This document shows positions 7,339-13,370 of a stretch of 13,370 bases of DNA, piece by piece. How positions within the stretch are numbered: the stretch's first letter is position 1; each line of letters opens with the position of its first letter. The notes under the pieces are model-generated. The model was not told where the DNA came from, did not search any database, and saw nothing but the letters and a program-made list of their open reading frames with translations. Source of the DNA: JBDUDR01 sp040002845 (GTDB taxonomy: Bacteria > Actinomycetota > Actinomycetes > Propionibacteriales > Nocardioidaceae); assembly GCA_040002845.1 (NCBI GenBank), contig JBDUDR010000073.1, forward strand, positions 1 to 13,370. The letters are read 5' to 3'. Both the position numbers and the translations under genes were made by a program.

Positions 7339-8187
7339 ATGGAGAGTCATCCAGGATATTGCCCATGCTGTCGCACCAAGACCACCTTCGACAAGAAGAG
7401 CCCTTGGTTACGCGATCACTATGTCTGCCGACGGTGCCGCTCCATCCCGCGGCAGCGACATCTCCAAGCCGTGCTTGACGACTATTTTCCAGATTGGGAG
7501 GGACGAGAAATCCACGAGTCGTCCCCGTCCAACGACTTCATCCGCAGGCACGCCGCACGTTATACGGCCTCGCAGCTCTTTCCCAATGTCGCGCGCGGGA
7601 AGTACCGCGGAAAGGTTCGCAGCGAAGACCTCGAGGCGCTGACGCTGCCGGAGAGCTCGGTAGACATCTTCATCACCCAGGACGTCCTCGAGCACGTCTT
7701 TCATCCGGACCGGGCCCTGCGCGAGATTCACCGGGTACTGCGGCCGGGAGGCGTGCACGTGTTCACAACCCCAAAGCACCACACGCTTGCAGAAACTGTG
7801 CAGCGGGCATCAAGCGGTGCTGATGGCAGCATTGAGTATCTGCTTGAGCGCCAGTACCACGGCAACCCGATCGGAGATAACCGCGCGCTGGTCACATTCG
7901 ACTTCGGTGTCGACTTCGAGGAGCGGCTGCGCTCCTGGCTGGGCGAAGCGGCACTCGTTGCAACGATCGCGACGGTCGATCTGGGCCGAGGAATAGATGC
8001 CGAGCACAACGAAGTCTTCGTCGTGCGCAAGCCGGAGGACCGCAGTTCCGCTCAGACGTCCGCGACTGTCCTTCCTCGTCGGACCGCCGCAGCCGCGGGA
8101 AATTGGGCGAGAAACACCGCCCGCCGCTCTCCGTTCCTTCGACGTGTGTACCACGGCGTACGTTCGCGTCTGCGACCGAATGCCTGA
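7339..8187 (+). CDS. zinc-ribbon class I SAM-dependent methyltransferase
   Basis: A 282-residue protein of a methyltransferase type often found in capsule and O-antigen loci. It opens with a zinc-ribbon-like pair, YCPCC (7-11) and CRRC (30-33), then RSIPRQRHL (34-42). The usual glycine-rich SAM motif I is replaced by REIHESSPSND (56-66). The Methyltransf_11 core follows: SVDIFITQDVLEHVFHPDR (107-125) and LRPGGVHVFTTP (134-145). YHGNPIG (173-179) and LVTFDFGVD (184-192) are further family hallmarks as I remember them. Residues from about 232 are a family-atypical extension, low in complexity and ending in a basic aromatic tail, SPFLRRVYHGVRSRLRPNA (264-282). The substrate is probably a sugar of the locus glycan; that is inference. 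The gene lies 53 bp after the GT2 gene and is likely in the same transcript. Confidence 0.86.
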   Translation: MESHPGYCPCCRTKTTFDKKSPWLRDHYVCRRCRSIPRQRHLQAVLDDYFPDWEGREIHESSPSNDFIRRHAARYTASQLFPNVARGKYRGKVRSEDLEALTLPESSVDIFITQDVLEHVFHPDRALREIHRVLRPGGVHVFTTPKHHTLAETVQRASSGADGSIEYLLERQYHGNPIGDNRALVTFDFGVDFEERLRSWLGEAALVATIATVDLGRGIDAEHNEVFVVRKPEDRSSAQTSATVLPRRTAAAAGNWARNTARRSPFLRRVYHGVRSRLRPNA

Positions 8188-8237
8188 CGAGCCGCCTGCT
8201 GCCTTGGACGCGTTGCGTGGCGGCCCAGGCCAGTGCG

Positions 8238-8248
8238 GCTACGGTAGC
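8238..8248 (+). promoter_or_regulatory. 11-bp palindrome containing a possible -10 box (TACGGT) in the 8188-8308 gap
   Basis: In the largest gap of the operon (121 bp), GCTAC and GTAGC face each other around one G. Inside is TACGGT (8240-8245), which fits the actinobacterial TANNNT -10 pattern. No -35 box lies at good spacing; TTGCGT (8213-8218) is 21 bp upstream. It may be a weak internal promoter for the following methyltransferase, or an operator. Nothing else identifiable lies in this gap. Confidence 0.25.
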
Positions 8249-8297
8249 TCCGTCCACAACGCAGCGTGGTCGGTCTAGTCCCCGCACATCCGAGCCA

Positions 8298-8305
8298 GTG
8301 AGGAA
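8298..8305 (+). promoter_or_regulatory. Shine-Dalgarno site for the gene at 8309
   Basis: GTGAGGAA ends 3 nt before GTG 8309, with the AGGA core 4 nt away. It supports the GTG start of the methyltransferase gene that follows. Confidence 0.6.
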
Positions 8306-8308
8306 TCT

Positions 8309-9274
8309 GTGTCCGACAAGCCATTTTCCGAACAGGTCACCTCGTTCGCCGCGGCGTTCTCGCTGGAGGCCCTTCCCGACATCGTCGACGTCAGCGCGAT
8401 CGCACCGCCGAATCCGCCTGCGGCGATCCAGATAAAATTCGTTGGTGCGTCCTACGAGAACGCCTACGCCGAGGCGGAGTCTTTCGTCACCGTCTGCGAC
8501 GAATTCGCGGCCAAGCATGGGCGGGGCGGTTTCGCTTCGCTCGACCGGCTACTCGATTTCGGCTCGGGCTGGGGTCGCATCACCCGGACCCTGCTCACCC
8601 GGACCACCGCTCGGCAAGTTCACGCTGTTGACGTCGATCAGCAGATGACCGCGCTGATCAACACCACGCTGCCGGGTGTCAACGCCGTGACGATCGATCC
8701 CGACCCGCCGACGGTCTTCGGCAATGCGACCATCGATGCGGTAGTCGCATTCAGCGTGTTCTCGCACCTCTCTGGCGCGGCGCACGAAGCATGGGCACGG
8801 GAGATTGGCAGGCTCGTAGTACCCGGGGGCGTCGTAGCGATCACTGTGCTCGACGAAGCTTTCTTCGGCCAAGTAGCTGGCGCGCAGGGCGCAGTTCGGT
8901 CCGGCCAGGCGGATCCGTTCGCCGAGAGCCTCGCCAAAACATTCCCTGACCTGAGCGCGGCGCGGTCGGGCTTCGCAGCCGGTGAGATTCAGTACGCGGG
9001 CAGTGGGGGAGGCGAGGTGCGCACCGGCGATTATTACGGGTGGGCAGCGGCTCCCTCGGCATATGTCCGTCGAGTCTGGGGCGCTGCGGGCATGCGGGTT
9101 GTCGAGTGGGTGCCATCGGGTGTCCTGTTCCCGCAGGCACTGGTGTTCCTCGTCCGTGAGGACAAGCCCGCCGGGCCGCTGACGGACAACAGCCCGGCGG
9201 CAGTTCGCGGGATGTTGAAGCGCGCCGTGGCCAGCGCGCGGTCCAATGCCGCACGCTGGCGCAACCGGTTCTAA
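8309..9274 (+). CDS. class I SAM-dependent methyltransferase
   Basis: A 321-residue methyltransferase with a complete Rossmann core: motif I LLDFGSGWGRITR (81-93), acidic turn VDVD (107-110), FSVFSHLSGAAHEAWAREIG (148-167) and VVPGGVVAITV (170-180). The N-terminal region with GASYENAYAEAESF (46-59) is of the kind seen in methyltransferases placed among glycosyltransferase genes. The C-terminus is basic and helical (MLKRAVASARSNAARWRNRF, 302-321), resembling the tails of other methyltransferases here, and may hold the protein at the membrane. The GTG start is supported by a GTGAGGA ribosome site. It is separated from the preceding gene by 121 bp and could have its own weak promoter. A glycan O- or N-methylation role is inferred from context only. 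Confidence 0.85.
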   Translation: MSDKPFSEQVTSFAAAFSLEALPDIVDVSAIAPPNPPAAIQIKFVGASYENAYAEAESFVTVCDEFAAKHGRGGFASLDRLLDFGSGWGRITRTLLTRTTARQVHAVDVDQQMTALINTTLPGVNAVTIDPDPPTVFGNATIDAVVAFSVFSHLSGAAHEAWAREIGRLVVPGGVVAITVLDEAFFGQVAGAQGAVRSGQADPFAESLAKTFPDLSAARSGFAAGEIQYAGSGGGEVRTGDYYGWAAAPSAYVRRVWGAAGMRVVEWVPSGVLFPQALVFLVREDKPAGPLTDNSPAAVRGMLKRAVASARSNAARWRNRF

Positions 9275-9299
9275 GCCGGGCCGGGAATGCGCGCCATAG

Positions 9300-9322
9300 T
9301 TGACAGGTAAGATTCCTGCCCC
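9300..9322 (+). promoter_or_regulatory. probable promoter with leaderless or near-leaderless start for the YfhO-type gene
   Basis: TAAGAT (9308-9313) fits the actinobacterial -10 consensus and ends 9 nt before the GTG at 9323. No Shine-Dalgarno site precedes that GTG. A transcript starting at about 9320-9323 would begin at or within three bases of the start codon. A TTGACA (9300-9305) is also present but lies too close to TAAGAT to be its -35. Confidence 0.45.
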
Positions 9323-12253
9323 GTGGGGACTCCTGTTGGTGAACGCGCTCCGGCCAATCGTTCACCGTCGAACGTGGCGGACCAAGCGTCATCCTCATCG
9401 GGTCGCGGGCGAGCCCGGTCGGTTTGGCGCGCCCGATTTGCCGCATCGCTGAACGACACGTCCAACGAGGATCGTTTGTTGACGGTCCTACTGATGTTGG
9501 CCGTCGCCGCGCTCGTTGCCATCCGTTTGGTGCCGTCGCTTGTCGGCGTTCGTGCCTTTCTCGGGCTTGACCTGCTCTCGAACTATGCGCCGTGGTCATC
9601 TTTCCCCGGCGCCCACCGCGCCATGACGTCCATCTATGTGTCGGATCAGATCGACGGCTGGATCCCCGCGCTGAGGGAGATCCATGACCGCTTCTGGAGC
9701 GGGGACATCTCGAGCTGGTCGAACCTCGTCGGCGGCGGCGCGCCATTGCTCGCCAACCCGGACTACGCACTCCTGTCACCGGGGCGGTGGTTGTTCCTCG
9801 TCCTGCCCTTGTGGCTGGCACCGGGATGGTCGAAGCTTTTGGAGCTGGCCTTCGCGGCCACCTTCACCTACCTGCTGGTGCGGCGACTGAACGGCTCCAA
9901 GCTGGCAGCCGCGCTCGCGGGATTCGTCTATCCGCTGACCGGATTCATGATCGGCTGGACGAACTGGCCGCACGTCGCTGTCGGTTCGGCAATTCCGATG
10001 TTGCTTTGGGCGCTGGAACGATTCGTCCAGGTCAGCAGTATCCGTGCGGCGATCCCGATCTCGCTTGCCTCGGCGCTGCTGGTCTTCGGCGGCTTCCCCG
10101 CCGTCGCTGGACAGACGTTCTACGTCGGCGCCGGGTACTTGCTGGTTCGAGTTCTCACCAATCGGTCCGCGCTACGTGACCGTGTCCGCCAACTCGTGCT
10201 GGCCGGCGCGGCAGTGGCGGTGGGTGTGGGTCTGACCGCGGTCCAGCTGTTGCCGTTCACGCACCAAATCCTGGCCGACGCGGATCTGTCCTACCGCGAG
10301 AGCGGCTTCTTCTCGCACACGCCGTTCAGGTACCTGATGACGACCGTGTTCCCGCAGACCTTTGCGGAGAACGGTCTGCCGGTGAACTTCGGAAGCCCGA
10401 TGGACTTGAACTCCTACGTGGGGGCGGTCGTGCTGCTTTTCGCCGTGTTGGGCGTTGTGCACGCGATCGCAGGTCGGGTGGGTGGGAGCGCTGGGGTCTA
10501 CTTGGTCGCCGTCGCCCTCGGGGTGGTCGTGCTGATCTGGTGGCAGGGTCCTTGGACGGACTGGATGAACAACCTGCCAGTGTTCCATGGCAACCCGATT
10601 GGCCGGGTGCGCTCGCAGCTCGGCATTCCGGCGGCTGTCCTCGCCGCGGCTGGATTCGATGCTGTGCGGGGCATCTCGTGGTCCCGGGGATGGACCAGTT
10701 GGCGCGGGTTGCGCTCGTGGTGGTTGCCGCTCGTGACTGCCGCAGGGGTGTGCGCGGCTGTCTGGGCGGTCGGGATCAAGATCGCGAACGGACCCTTCGT
10801 CGGGCTGGCAGCCTCGAAGTGGCCGGATGTGTTGCTAGCCGGCGTGCCACTGCTGTTGATCACGGCGCTGCTCGCCGTAGGCTGGCGACTTCGGGCCGCC
10901 CGTGTCGCCGCGTTGGCCGTGGCGATCGCGTCAATTGGTGCGCAAGCCGTCGGTGCGACCGCGTTCTACTGGCCGACAGCGCCCACTGCAGAGTTCTATC
11001 CGTCGACAGCTGGAATCCGGTACCTGCAGGAACATGTCCGCGGCGACCGAATGGCGACCCTCGGCTACACAATGCGCCCGAACGTCACCTCGTACTACGA
11101 CCTGCGCACGATCAACGGTCACAGTTTCTATCCCAGGCCCATGAAGGCATTGATGCAGGCGATCTATCCGGGCTCTTTCGTCGGTGCGACCTACAGCATT
11201 CTGTCGACCCAGCCGGACCGTTGGCTCAACTCGGCCGGACTGGACAGACTCGGCGTCCGGTATCTCGTCGCCGACGCGGCGGCTCCACTGCCGGGCACCC
11301 ATAACACGCCGGTTCCGATTCCAGGCGACGCCGATCCGCTGCCCGCGGCAGCGGGAACGATGTCCTTGCAGGTCTCTACCAATTATCAGGCGTCCTTCGC
11401 TGGTGGGTCACTGCGTGGAATAAGCGTTCCGTTGACACTTGCGACTCCGACCACAGTGACCGCCGAGTTGACAGACAGCCACGGAGCGACTCTTGCCCGA
11501 AATAGCGTAAAGGTGGGTGCAGGCAGCTGGAACGTTCCTGTCCCGCTGGCTGCCGAACCGGCTGGCGCTACTGCGGCGGCGGATCCCCAGCAGTCATATA
11601 CCGTCACCGTATCGGTGGATCGTCAGGGGGTCGTTGCCAGTGGTAGCGGCGGCAATCGGCTCCGGCTGCAGGCGGTGCGCAGCCCGAAGGCTTCGGACTC
11701 CGCTCGACTGGCGTATGCCTCGGACGGTTTAGTGGTGTGGGAGCGCCTCCGCTACCTGCCTCGCATCCGCTGGGCCAGCCACGCGACGGTGATCAGGGAT
11801 CCAGCCGCTCGGTTGAAGGCGGTCGCGACGGCACCGTCGCGGGCGAACGAGGTCATCCTCGCCGGCGATCCGCCCGCTGGCTTTGACAGCGCAGATGCCT
11901 TGCCCACGTCATTCGAGATCCGTCACGACAGCGGGGACAGTATCAAGATTCATCTGCAGACGTCTTCACCGGGCTTTGTCGTCGTTTCTGACAACATCCA
12001 AAACGATTTCGTGGCAACCGTGGACGGACATCAGGCACGAATAACCGACGCGGATTACGCCGTCGGCGCGGTGTATGTCGACGCGGGCAGTCACGACGTT
12101 GAACTGAACTACGATCCACGTGGCCGGCGGACGGGCGTGATCGTGTCGACAGTGAGTGCCGTGATCCTTGTTTTCGTCGGCGTGTTCGGCGGTAAACGGT
12201 GGCGAAGGCTACGTTCGCCCAAATCGGCGCCGGAGGCTCCGGAATCTGCGTGA
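9323..12253 (+). CDS. YfhO-type polytopic membrane protein, putative GT-C glycosyltransferase
   Basis: A 976-residue membrane protein. Residues 1-48 are a Ser/Arg-rich cytoplasmic tail. About a dozen hydrophobic helices follow between 51 and 545, then a large outside domain (about 550-935), a last helix (937-956) and a basic C-terminus. The first loop has FLGLDLLSNYAPW (79-91), YVSDQIDGWIPAL (105-117) and LLANPDYALLSPGRWLF (142-158), typical of YfhO/GT-C proteins, in which an acidic residue of this loop is catalytic. The end of the outside domain (FVATVDGHQARITDADYAVG, 896-915, then AGSHDVELNYDP, 921-932) matches the YfhO ending, although the usual YYPGW lead-in is replaced by DNIQNDF. In Bacillus, YfhO transfers sugar from undecaprenyl phosphate to teichoic acid outside the cell, so extracellular decoration of the exported glycan is plausible here. 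It seems to start leaderless and overlaps the opposing gene by 45 bp. A next in-frame GTG at 9374 also lacks a ribosome site. Confidence 0.88.
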   Translation: MGTPVGERAPANRSPSNVADQASSSSGRGRARSVWRARFAASLNDTSNEDRLLTVLLMLAVAALVAIRLVPSLVGVRAFLGLDLLSNYAPWSSFPGAHRAMTSIYVSDQIDGWIPALREIHDRFWSGDISSWSNLVGGGAPLLANPDYALLSPGRWLFLVLPLWLAPGWSKLLELAFAATFTYLLVRRLNGSKLAAALAGFVYPLTGFMIGWTNWPHVAVGSAIPMLLWALERFVQVSSIRAAIPISLASALLVFGGFPAVAGQTFYVGAGYLLVRVLTNRSALRDRVRQLVLAGAAVAVGVGLTAVQLLPFTHQILADADLSYRESGFFSHTPFRYLMTTVFPQTFAENGLPVNFGSPMDLNSYVGAVVLLFAVLGVVHAIAGRVGGSAGVYLVAVALGVVVLIWWQGPWTDWMNNLPVFHGNPIGRVRSQLGIPAAVLAAAGFDAVRGISWSRGWTSWRGLRSWWLPLVTAAGVCAAVWAVGIKIANGPFVGLAASKWPDVLLAGVPLLLITALLAVGWRLRAARVAALAVAIASIGAQAVGATAFYWPTAPTAEFYPSTAGIRYLQEHVRGDRMATLGYTMRPNVTSYYDLRTINGHSFYPRPMKALMQAIYPGSFVGATYSILSTQPDRWLNSAGLDRLGVRYLVADAAAPLPGTHNTPVPIPGDADPLPAAAGTMSLQVSTNYQASFAGGSLRGISVPLTLATPTTVTAELTDSHGATLARNSVKVGAGSWNVPVPLAAEPAGATAAADPQQSYTVTVSVDRQGVVASGSGGNRLRLQAVRSPKASDSARLAYASDGLVVWERLRYLPRIRWASHATVIRDPAARLKAVATAPSRANEVILAGDPPAGFDSADALPTSFEIRHDSGDSIKIHLQTSSPGFVVVSDNIQNDFVATVDGHQARITDADYAVGAVYVDAGSHDVELNYDPRGRRTGVIVSTVSAVILVFVGVFGGKRWRRLRSPKSAPEAPESA

Positions 12254-13219
12254 CGCGTAGCGCAACGGTTGGGTGGCCCGCCAGGACGTCGAAGACTCGA
12301 AGTCGGCGATCCTCGCTTGCAGGGCGGCGTTTCGTTGACGTAGCACGTCGATGCTGTCCGATGCCCGCGCGTCGGTCAGCGGCCGACACATGGCCGATGC
12401 GGCGGCGAGCTCTGCCTCAATGTCGAGCAACGTCGCGATTCGGTCGAAGTGTTCACGCGGCCTGCCCTTCTCGAGTGTGACAAAGAATTCGAATCCTTCC
12501 GTCGGGAAAGATTGCACCACCCCGAAGGAGTGCTCGCCGAGGGCAGCAAGATCGGATAGGAGCAGGTGGAAAGACGCTGGCGTGAACTTCCAACGGTGGG
12601 TGTCTCGGTACGTGTCCTGGGCGATACCCTGCTCGATTACCTCGCCGGCTCCTTGCAGATCCGGAAACTGCGCTGCCAATTGGCCCTCGTCGCCAGCGCT
12701 CCAGGCGATGGCGCCGTCCTTGGCGCATGCATAGCTTTGGTGGTCCAGAAGTGCGCCCGGCGGGTGAAATTTCGTCGGCCGGTGATGGGCGTCGATGACG
12801 TCGCCGATGCTGGTGAGTGGCTGAAAACGGTCGAAGCAGAACCGTTTGTCCGGTACGACGAGAGACAGCCGTCCGTGTTCGCTCAGTAGCGTCTCGCAGT
12901 CCCGCAGGAATGCGATGAGGTCGACAGTGTGCTCGATGAAATGCGACGCCAGGATGTAGTCGTATGCCCCGAGGTCAGGGACGACATCTACCAGCGAGCC
13001 ACCACCCCAAATGTGGTCGACCTCCTCAATCTGGTCGATCTTGTCCAATGACAGGCCCCACGCCTGATACTTCGTTCTCAACGCCTCGCGGTCGTCATGG
13101 TCCACTGTTTCGATTCGCGCGCCACTGGATTTGGGAATCAAGGGGGAATAGGACGGACCGATCTCCAATCCTCGACCAGCAAGGTCGATCACGCTGAGCG
13201 CCTTCTGTACCCGGTCCAC
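12209..13219 (-). CDS. class I SAM-dependent methyltransferase with short coiled coil and basic SWR tail
   Basis: A 336-residue protein read on the - strand. It opens with RGLEIGPSYSPLIPKSSG (16-33), a variant SAM motif I, then IETVDHDD (36-43), EEVDHIWGG (65-73), YDYILASHFIEH (86-97) and LSLVVPDKRFCFDRF (118-132). These are hallmarks of a methyltransferase type frequent beside glycosyltransferase genes. Residues about 262-308 are helical and charged (heptad-like 293, 300, 307), and the end is STSWRATQPLRYASRRFR (310-327), closely similar to the tail of the methyltransferase at 2243-3535. The start is GTG at 13217-13219, with an in-frame TAG three codons upstream and AGGAGG just before it. 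The gene converges on the YfhO-type gene and overlaps its end. It probably modifies the same glycan under separate transcription; the substrate is unknown. Confidence 0.88.
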   Translation of the reverse strand: MDRVQKALSVIDLAGRGLEIGPSYSPLIPKSSGARIETVDHDDREALRTKYQAWGLSLDKIDQIEEVDHIWGGGSLVDVVPDLGAYDYILASHFIEHTVDLIAFLRDCETLLSEHGRLSLVVPDKRFCFDRFQPLTSIGDVIDAHHRPTKFHPPGALLDHQSYACAKDGAIAWSAGDEGQLAAQFPDLQGAGEVIEQGIAQDTYRDTHRWKFTPASFHLLLSDLAALGEHSFGVVQSFPTEGFEFFVTLEKGRPREHFDRIATLLDIEAELAAASAMCRPLTDARASDSIDVLRQRNAALQARIADFESSTSWRATQPLRYASRRFRSLRRRFGRT

Positions 13220-13222
13220 GCG

Positions 13223-13228
13223 CCTCCT
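13223..13228 (-). promoter_or_regulatory. perfect AGGAGG Shine-Dalgarno site with a short spacer
   Basis: AGGAGG on the - strand lies only 3 nt from the GTG at 13219. An in-frame TAG (13229-13231) just upstream excludes an earlier start, so the GTG is supported despite the unusually tight spacing. Confidence 0.6.
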
Positions 13229-13320
13229 CTATCGTCGTCGCCGACCCATCATCCGATCACACCGCACCACGTCCGACCAATGGGGTGGCGCAGAACGACA
13301 GAGAGCGGGGTCGCGCGCGG

Positions 13321-13340
13321 TAATCTGGCACCGGCCGGTG
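13321..13340 (+). promoter_or_regulatory. possible promoter/operator pointing out of the window (TAATCT plus 12-bp palindrome)
   Basis: TAATCT (13321-13326) resembles a -10 box. Two bases later lies the perfect palindrome CACCGGCCGGTG (13329-13340). They sit in the 151-bp non-coding end region upstream of the - strand gene and could serve a divergent + strand gene starting beyond the window. No -35 box is visible. The rest of 13229-13370 shows nothing I can name. Confidence 0.2.
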
Positions 13341-13370
13341 GGCAGATAGATCCCCGCAGAAGCCCAGAGA

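Noticed and set aside
8180..8278. A 32-codon ORF overlapping the end of the zinc-ribbon methyltransferase gene
   Set aside because: No ribosome site, an 8-bp overlap unlike the 4-bp style used here, no recognisable protein feature, and it is the tail of a longer shadow frame; its G/C third positions are only mildly suggestive.
8841..9821. Long open - strand frame opposite the methyltransferase and YfhO-type genes
   Set aside because: Arg/Pro/Ser-rich low-complexity translation spanning two convincing + strand genes; an artefact of GC-rich codon structure.
12230..12242. CCGGA-GGC-TCCGG hairpin between the convergent genes as a bidirectional terminator
   Set aside because: The stem is only 5 bp, there is no T-run on either side, and it lies inside both coding regions.

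Overview
The window is a GC-rich (by eye about two thirds GC, not counted), densely coded stretch that looks actinobacterial. GTG starts are frequent, third codon positions are strongly G/C, Shine-Dalgarno sites are purine-rich, and one gene has an actinobacterial-type leaderless start. I cannot name the genus.

The content is a cell-surface glycan locus built around an ABC exporter. From left to right on the + strand there is the 3' end of an unidentified upstream gene (3-104); a possible 29-codon bridging ORF (101-190); an ABC-2 type polysaccharide export permease, Wzm-like (187-1008); its ATPase with a carbohydrate-binding C-terminal domain, Wzt-like (1005-2246); a methyltransferase with a long leucine-heptad coiled coil and basic tail (2243-3535); a short RgpF-type rhamnan synthesis protein (3532-4371); an RgpF-WbsX fusion (4391-6433); a soluble GT2 glycosyltransferase (6440-7285); a zinc-ribbon methyltransferase (7339-8187); another class I methyltransferase (8309-9274); and a 976-residue YfhO-type membrane protein (9323-12253). 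One gene lies on the - strand, a fourth methyltransferase with a coiled coil and basic tail (12209-13219). It converges on the YfhO-type gene and overlaps its 3' end by 45 bp.

The first genes are joined by 4-bp stop/start overlaps (ATGA or GTGA), so export, capping-like modification and chain assembly are probably translated from one mRNA. A working model: RgpF/WbsX/GT2 proteins assemble a polyprenyl-linked glycan in the cytoplasm; methyltransferases modify it; Wzt reads a modified end and Wzm exports it; the YfhO-type protein may add a sugar outside the membrane. The coiled-coil methyltransferase next to wzm/wzt resembles in layout the WbdD chain-length-ruler/cap enzymes of Gram-negative O-antigen systems. 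This analogy is the main idea worth testing. No nucleotide-sugar synthesis gene, initiating phosphoglycosyl transferase, mobile element, CRISPR array or RNA gene was seen. Every non-coding gap is shorter than 300 bases.
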